From CAVVUC01 sp963751395 (GTDB lineage Bacteria; Verrucomicrobiota; Verrucomicrobiia; Chthoniobacterales; Chthoniobacteraceae): DNA of 64,000 nt. The stretch covers positions 124,001-188,000 of the forward strand of contig CAVVUC010000003.1 in the NCBI GenBank assembly GCA_963751395.1. The letters run 5' to 3'. Under the pieces are notes generated by a model. The model did no database searches and was not told the DNA's origin. It worked only from the letters and a program-made list of their open reading frames with translations. Each line of letters opens with the position of its first letter. Positions within the stretch are counted from its first letter, which is position 1. Of this stretch, positions 37,958 through 46,480 are shown piece after piece. The position numbers and the translations under genes are program-made.

Positions 37958-39069
37958 TCTACTTGCATACGTCCGAGTATTTACCTGCAAAGCTCTTCGC
38001 GCGGAAATTGACCTTCGTCCACTCGAAGGGCGCGGCGTCCTCATTGTAGGCGGCGATGAACGCGTCGATCTGCGCGATCAACTCCTTGACCGAACGAAAG
38101 CTCGCCCCGCGCAGCGCCTTGGCCGTAAGGATGCTGAACCACACCTCGACCTGATTGAGCCAGGAGGCGTGCGTGGGCGTGAAATGGAAATGCACGTTGG
38201 GATGCGCCTTGCGCCATGGCTCCTGCTCCACGCGATGGGTGCTCAGATTGTCGAGGATGACGTGCAGTTCCCTGTCCGGATGCGCGGCGACCAGCCGGTC
38301 CATGAAGGCCAAAAACTCCACCCGTCGCTTGCGTTTGAAATGGCCCCCGAGCACTTGCCCGGTGGCCACATTGAGCGCGGCAAAAAGAGTGCTCGTTCCA
38401 TGGCGTTTGTATTCATGGGCAAAGCCGGTGAGCGCCCGGCCGTCAGGCATTTTCAGCCAGCCCTGCGCGCGCTCCAGAGCCTGGATGCAGGGCTTCTCGT
38501 CGAAACTCAAGACGACCGCATTCTGCGGTGCCGCAAGGTAAAGGCCGACCACGTCGGCGGCCTTCTGGGCAAACTGCGGATCGGTGGAAACGCACCAACT
38601 GCGCCTCCGCTTGAGACTGATCCCGAGGGTGCGCAGCACCCGCCAGACCCGATCCGCGCTCACCTCCAGCGCCCGGGCCAGCAACCGTCCATCCCAGCGG
38701 ACGTGCCCGGCCGGCGCGGGCCGGTCAAGTTGCGCGAGCAGGCGGGCGCGAAACTCATCCTCATCGAGCGTGGGCGGGCGTCCCGGACGATGATCATCAT
38801 GCAAGCCGCTCAAGCCCTCGCGCTCGAAGCGCGTGCGCCACTTGCTCACCATCGCCGGCCCCACTTGTAATTGCCTGGCGATCTCCTTTGAGGCCATTCC
38901 TTCGGCGGCGCGCAGGATGATTTGGGCGCGTTGCAGATGGCGCGCTTGGCCTTTGGGTTTGTGCAGGGTCGCTTGCAGTTGCTGCCGCTCGTCCCGGCTC
39001 AGTGTAATCTCAGTCGCATGCTTGGGCATGCTTTCCATCTTTGTTACGCTCCATATTTATGCAAGTAGA
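37958..39069 (-). mobile_element. IS630-family insertion sequence
   Basis: The 1112-bp element has perfect 12-bp terminal inverted repeats TCTACTTGCATA (37958-37969 and 39058-39069) and a duplicated TA at 37956-37957 and 39070-39071, the IS630/Tc1 target choice. The transposase stop codon lies within the terminal repeat. It interrupts a REP-associated transposase gene. Confidence 0.92.
37959..39038 (-). CDS. IS630 transposase
   Basis: The 359-residue product has an N-terminal helix-turn-helix (GMASKEIARQLQVGPAMVSKWR), a winged second HTH with the PGRPPTL linker, then the DDE core: VLSFDEKPCIQ, HVILDNLSTH and ASWLNQVEVWF. It appears intact and could be active. The preferred start is the ATG at 39038 or the one three codons later (MPKHATE). 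Confidence 0.93.
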   Translation of the reverse strand: MESMPKHATEITLSRDERQQLQATLHKPKGQARHLQRAQIILRAAEGMASKEIARQLQVGPAMVSKWRTRFEREGLSGLHDDHRPGRPPTLDEDEFRARLLAQLDRPAPAGHVRWDGRLLARALEVSADRVWRVLRTLGISLKRRRSWCVSTDPQFAQKAADVVGLYLAAPQNAVVLSFDEKPCIQALERAQGWLKMPDGRALTGFAHEYKRHGTSTLFAALNVATGQVLGGHFKRKRRVEFLAFMDRLVAAHPDRELHVILDNLSTHRVEQEPWRKAHPNVHFHFTPTHASWLNQVEVWFSILTAKALRGASFRSVKELIAQIDAFIAAYNEDAAPFEWTKVNFRAKSFAGKYSDVCK

Positions 39070-39469
39070 TAGTAGGTGACGACCGCCTCCGAATCGGACT
39101 GGCTTACCGAGAACGCCCCATAACCCGATTGCCAGTGGAAATTGCCGAATTCCGGACCTTTCGTTTTGATCCACTTCGAGGAACTGGTCTTCACCGCCTC
39201 GACCACTTCGGCAACCGTTTTTGTCCGGGCCAGCCTGAAGAAAAGATGCACATGATCGGCAACCCCGCCAACCTGAAGCGATGGACAACCGATGTTGTTC
39301 AACACGCCAACAAGGTAGGGGTGGATTTCCGAGGCGACTTTCCCATCCAGCCAAGGTTCCCGATTCTTTGTGCTGAACACTACATGAGTCAAAAGGCTGG
39401 AAAGGGATTGAGGCATGGCTCCTTGCGAACGAATCGCGGCCATTCAGGCCGCAACCCTGCATCTGTCAT

Positions 39470-39660
39470 ACCCCAGCCCGTTTGGCTGGGCTATGGAATT
39501 GTGCGCCTTTGGCGCAATACCCCGTTCGGCAACCAGCGATTCATCCCCCTGCGCGCCACACGGCATTGTGCGCCTTTGGCGCAATACCCCCGTTCGGTGG
39601 CCACGAATCGCAATCCATCGCCTCCGGGCTATGGCATCGTGGGCGATTTGGCGCAGTCGC
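39470..39660. repeat. REP array upstream of the split transposase
   Basis: CCAGCCCGTTTGGCTGGG is followed by two near-identical units containing ATTGTGCGCCTTTGGCGCAATACCCC (shown here in part) and CCGTTCGG. The units differ by one or two bases. With the 37700-37843 block they bracket the transposase gene, as REP sequences often do. Confidence 0.65.
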
Positions 39661-39691
39661 CCCCAAGAAAGAAGCCGAGAAGAAGCCGGGA

Positions 39692-39845
39692 TCAGAGCTT
39701 ACTATCGACACTGGCAAGCAGAGCGGAGAGATAACTGGCGATGCCCATCTTCAGCCGTTCAGCGATCCAGTGGCGCGTCATCGGTGTCGTTGCTCGCAGA
39801 CGCCGGGCGATCTGCAACTTTACCCGGTCGCCTTTGGCACGCCCG
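39692..39845 (-). pseudogene. C-terminal remnant of a longer REP-type transposase
   Basis: The minus strand reads KGDRVKLQIARRLRATTPMTRHWIAERLKMG and then a stop at 39692-39694. This helix-turn-helix tail is typical of the long REP-associated transposases with a fused C-terminal DNA-binding domain. No catalytic part precedes it, so it is a leftover. Confidence 0.5.
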
Positions 39846-39971
39846 GGGGAGGAAGTAAGGGACAGGTCGTTTATTTGGTGCTGCTGGCGCTGTTGGAATT
39901 CCCGCTGTAGTGGCAGGGCGGGTGTGCGTAGATGATACTCTCCTTACATCCGCCGTATTTGTTGAGAATAA

Positions 39972-39987
39972 TACCGCCATAGCGGTA
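39972..39987. promoter_or_regulatory. Operator-like palindrome O1 of hipBST
   Basis: TACCGCCATAGCGGTA, an inverted repeat with 6-bp arms, ends 7 bases before the -35 box of hipBST. A second copy lies 72 bases downstream. Confidence 0.65.
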
Positions 39988-39993
39988 AAAGGA

Positions 39994-40022
39994 TTGACTG
40001 AAACCGAATTGAGCCGTATTCA
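39994..40022 (+). promoter_or_regulatory. Predicted sigma70-type promoter of hipBST
   Basis: TTGACT at 39994-39999 and TATTCA at 40017-40022 are spaced by 17 bases. The pair lies between the two palindromes, so a dimeric repressor (HipB) bound to both could block RNA polymerase. Confidence 0.65.
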
Positions 40023-40043
40023 GCCGGAGAAGTAGCAAATTAT

Positions 40044-40059
40044 TACCGCCATAGCGGCA
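40044..40059. promoter_or_regulatory. Operator-like palindrome O2 of hipBST
   Basis: TACCGCCATAGCGGCA matches O1 in 15 of 16 positions and ends 3 bases before the hipB ATG, covering the place of the ribosome site. Confidence 0.65.
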
Positions 40060-40061
40060 AA

Positions 40062-40328
40062 ATGGAACCACTCCACGAAATCGTCAAAAAGCATCGTCGC
40101 ATGAGCGGCCTTTCCCAAGCCGGGCTGGCAAAGCTGGCGGGCGTGGGCAAGACCGTGGTCTTCGATTTGGAGCACGGGAAGCTGTCGATCCGCTACGACA
40201 CGCTGACGAAAATCCTCGCAGTGCTCAACATCAGCATCGGCTTCGATAGTCCGCTGATGACGCGCTTGGCCGTCGGGGTTGCGCCAAAAGGTGCCGGGAG
40301 CACGAGCACGGAAAAGCCATCGGCATGA
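40062..40328 (+). CDS. hipB: HipB-like XRE antitoxin/repressor
   Basis: The 88-residue product has a Cro/C1-type helix-turn-helix (LSQAGLAKLAGVGKTVVFDLEHGKLSIRYDTLTKILAVL) over residues 17-55 and a disordered Pro/Ser-rich tail. It is the first of three overlapping genes, its stop overlapping the hipS ATG as ATGA. It should repress the operon through the two palindromes around the promoter. In HipBST systems HipB is the DNA-binding partner rather than the main kinase inhibitor. Confidence 0.88.
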   Translation: MEPLHEIVKKHRRMSGLSQAGLAKLAGVGKTVVFDLEHGKLSIRYDTLTKILAVLNISIGFDSPLMTRLAVGVAPKGAGSTSTEKPSA

Positions 40329-40633
40329 AGAAGGCCGAGGTCTATCAGCAAGCCGCGCTTGCCGGGATTCTCGAAGAACTCGACGGCGGGCGCTGGCGGT
40401 TCACCTATGCCGGCGGCTACTCCGGCGAGCCGGTTTCGCTGACGATGCCTCTGGCGCAGTCGGTTCACGAATTCGATCGGTTCCCGCCCGCGTTCGAGGG
40501 GCTGCTGCCCGAGGGGATGCATTTGGAGGCGATGCTGCGCCGCTGCAAACTGGACCGCTCAGACCTGTTCGGACAATTGATCGTCGCCGGTCAGGATCTC
40601 GTCGGCTCGCTCACGTTGAAGGAAGTCGCATGA
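40325..40633 (+). CDS. hipS: HipS-like antitoxin (separate N-terminal domain of HipA)
   Basis: The 102-residue product matches the N-subdomain 1 of HipA: KAEVYQQAALAGILEELDGGRWRFTYA, PVSLTMPLAQSVHEFDRFPPAFEGLLPEG, ending RSDLFGQLIVAGQDLVGSLTL. In classical HipA this is fused to the kinase; here it is its own gene, as in the HipBST system of enteropathogenic E. coli, where HipS acts as the antitoxin. It overlaps both neighbours by 4 bases. Confidence 0.88.
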   Translation: MKKAEVYQQAALAGILEELDGGRWRFTYAGGYSGEPVSLTMPLAQSVHEFDRFPPAFEGLLPEGMHLEAMLRRCKLDRSDLFGQLIVAGQDLVGSLTLKEVA

Positions 40634-41559
40634 AACGCTGCCTCATCACTTACGAACCCATTGAGGGAGACGGCGATTATTCCGCACGCGGACTGAAACT
40701 GCTCGACGGGAATCTCGCGTCGCTTTCTCCGCTGGGCTACACCGCCGCCGGGCAGCGGCAGGAGGCGCTGGAGCGCGCGGGCAAAATGTCCATCCAAGGC
40801 GTGCAGCTCAAACTCAGCGCCGTGCTCAAGGTGAAGGCGGGCGCCTTCGACGTGGTGGATCGCAACGGGCGCTTCATCCTCAAACCGCCGGGCCTCGACT
40901 TCCCCGAGTTGCCCGAAAACGAAGACCTCACGATGCGCCTCGCCGCTGCCGTCGGAATCGAAGTGCCGGTGCATGGCCTCGTCCGCGCGCGCGACGGTTC
41001 GCTCACCTATTTCATCCGGCGTTTTGACCGGGAAGGCCGGACGCGCGTGCCGCTGGAAGATTTCGCCCAGCTTTCCGGCGCGAGCCGCGAGACGAAATAC
41101 GAGTCGTCGATGGAAAAGGTCGCCGCCGTCGTGGATCGCTTCTGCACCTTCCCCGCCATCGAGCGCGTGAAACTCTTCGAGCGCACGCTGTTCAGCTTCC
41201 TCGCCGGCAACGAGGACATGCACTTGAAAAACTTCTCGCTCATCACCCGGCGCGGCCGCATCGACCTCGCGCCCGCCTACGACCTGCTGAATTCCACGAT
41301 CGCGCTGAAAAATCCGCGGGAAGAAATGGCGCTGCCGATCCGTGGCAAACGCTCCAACCTCACGCGAAGCGACCTGTTCAATTACTTCGCCAGCGAGCGG
41401 CTCCAGATCAACGCGCGCGTGCTGACCGAAATGGCCGAACGGTTTCAGGCAGCGTTTCCGCTTTGGGATGAATTGCTTGCCGCCAGCTTTCTTTCTACCG
41501 AAAAAAAGACGGCCTTCGCGGCTGTGCTTGAGGAGCGAAAAGCGCGTCTTCAACACTAG
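40630..41559 (+). CDS. hipT: HipT-like serine/threonine kinase toxin
   Basis: The 309-residue kinase lacks the HipA N-terminal domain. It has the Gly-rich loop KMSIQGVQLKLS, where a Ser is placed for autophosphorylation, the catalytic loop NEDMHLKNFSL and metal-binding APAYDLLNS. Known HipT kinases phosphorylate aminoacyl-tRNA synthetases and arrest growth; the target here is unknown. The ATG at 40630 overlaps the hipS stop, which sets the start; a longer in-frame reading upstream lies inside hipS and is rejected. Confidence 0.9.
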   Translation: MKRCLITYEPIEGDGDYSARGLKLLDGNLASLSPLGYTAAGQRQEALERAGKMSIQGVQLKLSAVLKVKAGAFDVVDRNGRFILKPPGLDFPELPENEDLTMRLAAAVGIEVPVHGLVRARDGSLTYFIRRFDREGRTRVPLEDFAQLSGASRETKYESSMEKVAAVVDRFCTFPAIERVKLFERTLFSFLAGNEDMHLKNFSLITRRGRIDLAPAYDLLNSTIALKNPREEMALPIRGKRSNLTRSDLFNYFASERLQINARVLTEMAERFQAAFPLWDELLAASFLSTEKKTAFAAVLEERKARLQH

Positions 41560-41635
41560 CTGAAAGCCCCGCCTGCCCGCCGGTGCAGGTTGGCGAACGC
41601 ATCGCGCACGCAGCGCCCGATCCACCTGCGGCCCG

Positions 41636-42628
41636 TTACTGCTCGACGAGTTCCTCCTCGGACTCCGGCTCCATCCATTCGCAATAGGTCGTGCGCATCG
41701 CCTGCGAGATTTCGATGAGTCGGAGCTGGATGCGATCGAGATACTGGTGGAGGCCGAAATTGATGATGTCCTTGATCGTTGCGTAATCGAGGTCGGAGCA
41801 CAGCCGCCCGGAGAGCCGCTCGGCTTCGTTGGCAAAGTGCGTGCGGCTGCTGCCGGAAATCCGATGCAGCGCCTCGTCGAGACCATCGGCGCAGAACCGG
41901 ATCGAGCGCGGAAAATCCCGATGCAGGAGGATGAACTCGGCGATTTTCCACGGCGCGACCTGGCCGACGTAGAGCTTGCGATAGGCCTCGAGCGCGCTGC
42001 ACGATTTGAGCACCGCCATCCAATGCACGGTGTCCACGTTGCCTCCGACCTGTTCGCCGCTGGGCAGCAGGATGTGATATTTCAAGTCTAGGATGCGCGA
42101 CGCGGAGTCGGCGCGTTCGATGTACTTGCCGACTTGTAAAAAGTTCCAGCCCTCGCCGTGGGTGAGCGTCGCATTCGTGATGCCGAGAAACTCGTGCGAG
42201 CTATCGACCAGCCGCCGGTAAAAGTCGATTGCGCTGCTTGTGTAAAGCCGTCGCGCCGAGTCTGCGTTCATGTAGAGGTAGAGCCGGTTGAGCTGCTCCC
42301 ACATTTCGCTCGAAATGTATTCGCGAACCGTCCGGGCGTTCTCGCGGGCCCGCGTGATGCACGAGCAGATCGAGTTCGGATTTTTTTTCTCGAAGGTGAT
42401 GAACTCGCAGACACTCTCGGCGTCCGCGTTCTCATAGAGCGAGGAAAACAGCTTCTGCTCTTCCAGCGATGCGAGGATCGGCGCCCAGGCCTGCTGTTCT
42501 GCGTCCTGGCCTACGTTTTCGTAGTCGAGCGTGAGCTGTAAATTGACGTCGAGGATGCGGGCGTTGTTTTCCGCGCGCTCGATATAGCGGCTCAACCAAT
42601 AAAGGGAATCTGCGACGCGACTTAACAT
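41636..42628 (-). CDS. Alpha-E domain protein (DUF403)
   Basis: The 330-residue all-helical protein starts MLSRVADSLYWLSRYIERAEN, the hallmark of the alpha-E family, and repeats a related segment at LQVGKYIERADSASRILD. It is commonly encoded next to a circularly permuted ATP-grasp protein, as here, and often a transglutaminase-like protease; the set is predicted to make and process a peptide tag. No transglutaminase gene is present in the window. Confidence 0.9.
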   Translation of the reverse strand: MLSRVADSLYWLSRYIERAENNARILDVNLQLTLDYENVGQDAEQQAWAPILASLEEQKLFSSLYENADAESVCEFITFEKKNPNSICSCITRARENARTVREYISSEMWEQLNRLYLYMNADSARRLYTSSAIDFYRRLVDSSHEFLGITNATLTHGEGWNFLQVGKYIERADSASRILDLKYHILLPSGEQVGGNVDTVHWMAVLKSCSALEAYRKLYVGQVAPWKIAEFILLHRDFPRSIRFCADGLDEALHRISGSSRTHFANEAERLSGRLCSDLDYATIKDIINFGLHQYLDRIQLRLIEISQAMRTTYCEWMEPESEEELVEQ

Positions 42629-42629
42629 A

Positions 42630-42712
42630 ATTTTGGATTCTGGATTTTGGATTTTGGATTTTGAAATCCGCGGCCCGGCGTCCATCCAAAATCAAAAATC
42701 AAAAATCTAAAA
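42630..42712. repeat. GATTTTG short-period repeat and inverted partner
   Basis: Tandem GGATTTT units (42633-42665) are followed by AAATCAAAA units (42688-42706), able to pair. The tract separates the ATP-grasp stop from the alpha-E start and could weaken or end transcription. Confidence 0.5.
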
Positions 42713-42713
42713 T

Positions 42714-44154
42714 TCATTCGTCCACGACCCAGGTTTCCTTGCTGCCGCCGCCCTGCGACGAGTTCACGACGAGCGAGCCCTTGCGGAGCGCGACGCGCGT
42801 GAGTCCGCCGGGAATGATGGTGATCTTTTCGCCGTAGAGAATGTAGGGGCGCAGGTCGATGTGGCGGCCTTCGATGTTTCCATCGCAAAACGACGGCGCC
42901 GCGCGACAACGACACGACCGGCTGGGCCACGTAGTTGCGCGGATTTTTCAAAATGGCCTGGCGAAACTGCTCGTGCTCCTCCTTGGTCGCGTGGGGACCG
43001 ATGAGCATGCCGTAGCCGCCGCTTTCGTTGGCGGATTTGATGACCAGCTCGGGGATGTGATCGAGGATGTATTTCCGGTCCTCCTCGAACATCGAGAGAT
43101 GCGTCGGCACATTCGGCAGAATCGGTTCCTCGCCGAGGTAGAACTTGATCATCTTCGGCACGAAATAATACATCACCTTGTCGTCGGCGACCCCGGTGCC
43201 GACTGCGTTGGCGAGGTTGACGTTGCCTTTGCGATAAGCGTTCACGAGTCCCGGCACGCCGAGCATCGAGTCTTTGCGGAAAACGAGCGGGTCGAGAAAA
43301 TCGTCGTCGAGCCTGCGGTAGATCACATCCACGCGCTTCAAGCCCTTCGTGGTTTTCATGTAAACGATGTCGTCCTTCACCACGAGATCCTGTCCCACGA
43401 CAATTTCGATGCCCATCGCGCGCGCGAGGTACGAGTGCTCGAAGTAAGCGGAGTTGTAAATGCCCGGCGTGAGCAAAACGACGGTCGGATCGGCGTTGTG
43501 GTTCGGTGCGACGTAACGCAGAAGGTTCAGCAGTTCCTGCCCGTAGGAATCGACCGGGCGCACATGATAGCGGGAGAACAGTTTCGGGAAAACGCGCTTC
43601 ATGACCGTCCGGTTTTCGAGCACGTAGGAGACGCCGGACGGGCAGCGGCCGTTGTCTTCGAGAACGAGGTAGTTGCCGTCGCGATCGCGGATGAGATCGC
43701 TGCCGCATATATGGATGTAGATGTCCTTCGGAACATTGAACCCCATGAACTCGGGCCGGAAATGCGCCGCGCTCTGGACGACTTCCCCGGCGATGATCTT
43801 CTCCTTGAGGATGCGCTGGTCGTGATAAATGTCGTGGAGGAACATGTTCAGCGCAGTGATGCGCTGCGTCAGGCCCCGCTCGACGTGCTCCCATTCATGG
43901 CGCGGGATGATGCGTGGGATCAGATCGAATGGGAAGATGCGCTCGGTGCCTTCGTTGCCGCTGTAAACGGTGAAGGTGACGCCCTGGTTCAGCAGGGTCT
44001 TTGCGGCAAGGACCCGCTTTAGCTCAAATTCATCCGTTCCCATTTCCTGAAAGCGTTCAAGAACCTTTCTGTAATGGGGCCGCGGCACGCCGGGAGCCTC
44101 GAACATTTCATCGTAAAAGTCCCCCGTATCGTAATTGGAAAAGATCGTTTCCAT
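42714..44154 (-). CDS. Circularly permuted ATP-grasp protein (DUF404/DUF407), broken by one 1-bp insertion
   Basis: The sequence shows FSRYHVRPVDSYGQELL, IYRRLDDDFLDPLVFRKDSMLGVPGLVNAYRKGNV, and KSANESGGYGMLIGP, the marks of the type 2 permuted ATP-grasp ligase family. One extra base near 42900 (CGCCGCGCG region) shifts the frame after QPVVSLSR; the other frame continues IEGRHIDLRPYILYGEKI and ends ETWVVDE at 42714. Corrected length is 479 residues, normal for the family. It precedes the alpha-E gene, its usual partner. Confidence 0.9.
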
Positions 44155-44183
44155 GTAGATGCCCTATTAGCCCTAAACCGCCG

Positions 44184-44708
44184 TTACGAGTCAACCAACT
44201 GAGGCTCCATGTCGTAAGGAGCGCTCGTGGAGTTGAATTTCCGGTAAATGAATTTCGTCGCCGGAGAGGTGCTTTTCGTCACTCCATACGCCTGTTGAAC
44301 GCCCGCATCGCGCAGGGCGAGCAGAGAGCGGTAGAGCAGAGCGGTGCCGAGGCCGCGATTGCGATACTCGTTCAAAATGGATGGGCCGGAGACAAGGTGG
44401 TTTTCCGTGTCCTCCCGCACGTCATGAACCGATGCGCCGATGATGCGCGAGCCGTGCGTGACCACGAGGCAATGAATGTCTTTTTGCGCGAAGACATCGT
44501 CGATCTGATCGGTAAATCGCTGAAGGAGACGTTTCAGGGTGTCGGCCCAATCCATGTCGAGCGAAAATGCGCTGAGGATGACGTTGCGCACGTTTTTTTC
44601 ATCCTCCCGGGTCGCGGTGCGAATATGATAGTGCGGATCCAGACTCAGATCGATTTCTGGAAGTCTGGCCAGATCCCAAGTGAAACGCGTCCAATGCACT
44701 AACTTCAT
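44184..44708 (-). CDS. GNAT-family N-acetyltransferase
   Basis: The 174-residue product has HYHIRTATREDEKNVRNVIL (strand and helix 1), then the acetyl-CoA loop LVSGPSILNEYRNRGLGTALLYRSLLALRDAG with the Q/RxxGxG/A motif, and ATKFIYRKF near the end. Its substrate is unknown. Its location just upstream of the ATP-grasp gene on the same strand suggests it could act with the alpha-E/ATP-grasp pair. Confidence 0.85.
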   Translation of the reverse strand: MKLVHWTRFTWDLARLPEIDLSLDPHYHIRTATREDEKNVRNVILSAFSLDMDWADTLKRLLQRFTDQIDDVFAQKDIHCLVVTHGSRIIGASVHDVREDTENHLVSGPSILNEYRNRGLGTALLYRSLLALRDAGVQQAYGVTKSTSPATKFIYRKFNSTSAPYDMEPQLVDS

Positions 44709-44808
44709 AGGCGGGGAAGCTTATAGAGGATTGCTCGAAAAGCAATCAATGAAAACTCCGACAGGCCAAAAGCGCGGAGAGCTGGATTGCAGCCGGTTGA
44801 TTCAGCGA

Positions 44809-45273
44809 TTAATCGCCGATCATCTTCAGGCAGTCCATGAACGGGCGCACAAAGTCCTGATGTCTCGTAATGCCACGGCGCAGCACCGGCTTGAAATTCG
44901 CCAGGTCGGAGACACTGAAGACAAGGTCCACGCTGAGCATGAAAGCCTGCATGTCATTGTTCGTGATCATGTTCGGCCCCACGAGCACCGCGTATTGCTT
45001 TCGCCGGCTCGCAGCGGGGAGCCGGATGAGATCTTTCATCAATGGATTCGAGTCGAATTCCGTGTCGTTGAAATTCTCGTAGATCACCACCACGTCATAC
45101 GCCTGCGCTTTCATTTTCAACGACACGTCCTCGGCGAAAAGGCCCGTGTGCATTTTGTAATTGAGCGCCGCGAGCTGATCGACGACCGGCTTTTGAATCT
45201 CCGGGACGTCGATGCAGACGAGGGCTGTCTGGTCGCCGGGTTCGAAGAAGTCAGTTCTTGTTTGGATTTCCAT
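44809..45273 (-). CDS. Receiver-fold-like protein downstream of pilT genes
   Basis: The 154-residue product has alternating hydrophobic strands and helices (TALVCIDVPEIQKPVVDQLAAL, YDVVVIYENF, QYAVLVGPNMITN, LVFSVSDL) reminiscent of a CheY-like fold. The phospho-acceptor Asp position reads Tyr-Glu and no acidic pair is present, so it would be a pseudo-receiver. It starts 3 bases after the pilT paralogue and is surely in that operon. Possibly a pilus regulator. Confidence 0.55.
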   Translation of the reverse strand: MEIQTRTDFFEPGDQTALVCIDVPEIQKPVVDQLAALNYKMHTGLFAEDVSLKMKAQAYDVVVIYENFNDTEFDSNPLMKDLIRLPAASRRKQYAVLVGPNMITNNDMQAFMLSVDLVFSVSDLANFKPVLRRGITRHQDFVRPFMDCLKMIGD

Positions 45274-45275
45274 GG

Positions 45276-46466
45276 TTACTTGGTGACTCCGAATAGCGGC
45301 GGTGGCGTGGCCCGGATCGGCACGTCGAGCCGCATGCCCGTGGTGGTGATGTTGTCCACGCCGCGTGCCTTCTTGATGTCATCGATGGCGCGCGTGACCT
45401 TGCCCTTGCGTGTGGCGTAAAGCCCCACGGTTTCTTCCGTGAGCAGGTCCGCCTGAAACGCCCGCGCGATCGAAGTGTCGAACGTCGTCCAGCCGAAGGA
45501 TTGGTTTGCTTCGATGATGTCGTAGAAACAGCGGTTCTCGTTTTCACCGAACGCGATCGCTTCGCGGACGCGCAGGTTGTGTCCCATGATCTCGGTGAGA
45601 AGCAGACGCCCCCCGCCTCGTTTCGGGGCGAGGCGCTGGCTCACGATGTAGCGGATCGTGTCGGCAAGGCGCAGGCGCATCTGCGTTTCCTCCGCAAGAT
45701 CGAACATGCCGAGGATGCGGTTGATCGACTGGCCCGCGTCGATCGTGTGGAGCGTGCTGAGGACGAGATGGCCCGTTTCCGCCGCAGTGATCGCGATCTC
45801 AACGGTCTGCCGGTCGCGCATTTCACCGACAAAGATCACCTTCGGAGCCTGGCGCAGAGCCGCCCGGAGCCCGCTGGGATAGCTCTCGAAATCCTGCCCA
45901 AGCTCGCGCTGGCTGAAGGTGCATTTCTTGTGCGGATGCACGAATTCGATCGGATCTTCGAGCGTAACAATGTGGGCGGCCTTGGTTTCGTTGATTTCGT
46001 TGAGGATGGCGGCGAGTGTCGTCGTCTTGCCGCTGCCGGTCGCCCCGGTGACGAGAACCAGCCCATTCTTTTCAAGCGCGATTTCGCCAAAAATCGGAGG
46101 CAGCGCCAGCGCGCTGACCGACGGAATCTCCGACTGCGGTTTGCGCATGACGATGCCCAAGTGGCCGCGCTGCTTGAAGATGTTGACGCGAAAGCGCAGG
46201 CGTTCGTTGAGCGCGTAGCTGCAATCGCACGAACCGAGCATGAGCAGTTCTTTGATCAACCGTTTGTCGTCGGCCATGATGTTGAGCGCGATCCTCTCGG
46301 TCTGATACGGCGTGAGCGGGGCCACGCTCCCATGCACATCGACAGGCTTCAGTTCGCCCATCGCTTCGACTTGAAAAGGTCTGCCCACGCAAAAAATGAG
46401 GTCGGACACGCCCGCTTGGGCTTCCATCATGTTCACAAGAACAGAGTCGAGTTCAGATCTGCGCAT
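45276..46466 (-). CDS. pilT: Third PilT-type ATPase
   Basis: The 396-residue product has Walker A GATGSGKTTTLAAIL, Asp box LEDPIEFVHPHKKCTFSQRELGQD, Walker B KVIFVGEMRDRQTVE and His box TGHLVLSTLHT. The N-domain (SDLIFCVGRPFQVEAMGELKPV) follows the PilT pattern. It lies 14 bases after another pilT paralogue on the same strand. The family drives pilus retraction by ATP hydrolysis at the inner membrane. A C-terminal extension of about 30 residues follows the core. Confidence 0.93.
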   Translation of the reverse strand: MRRSELDSVLVNMMEAQAGVSDLIFCVGRPFQVEAMGELKPVDVHGSVAPLTPYQTERIALNIMADDKRLIKELLMLGSCDCSYALNERLRFRVNIFKQRGHLGIVMRKPQSEIPSVSALALPPIFGEIALEKNGLVLVTGATGSGKTTTLAAILNEINETKAAHIVTLEDPIEFVHPHKKCTFSQRELGQDFESYPSGLRAALRQAPKVIFVGEMRDRQTVEIAITAAETGHLVLSTLHTIDAGQSINRILGMFDLAEETQMRLRLADTIRYIVSQRLAPKRGGGRLLLTEIMGHNLRVREAIAFGENENRCFYDIIEANQSFGWTTFDTSIARAFQADLLTEETVGLYATRKGKVTRAIDDIKKARGVDNITTTGMRLDVPIRATPPPLFGVTK

Positions 46467-46480
46467 TTTGGTTCTCCGGG

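Larger units (their letters stand above)
37844..39416 (-). pseudogene. REP-associated tyrosine transposase gene split by an IS630 element
   Basis: The N-terminal part MPQSLSSLLTHVVFSTKNRE to AVVTYY (39416-39070) carries the HUH motif DHVHLFF. The C-terminal part IQNQPEHHRRVTFQEEY to YDERYVWD lies at 37957-37844. Removing the 1112-bp IS and one TA restores a 152-residue protein with the catalytic Tyr region YYYIQNQPEHH, the same size as the intact relative at 54386-54838. Confidence 0.88.

Noticed and set aside
40279..40629. A longer start for hipT inside hipS
   Set aside because: HipS is recognisable in its own frame, and the ATGA overlap gives the natural start at 40630.
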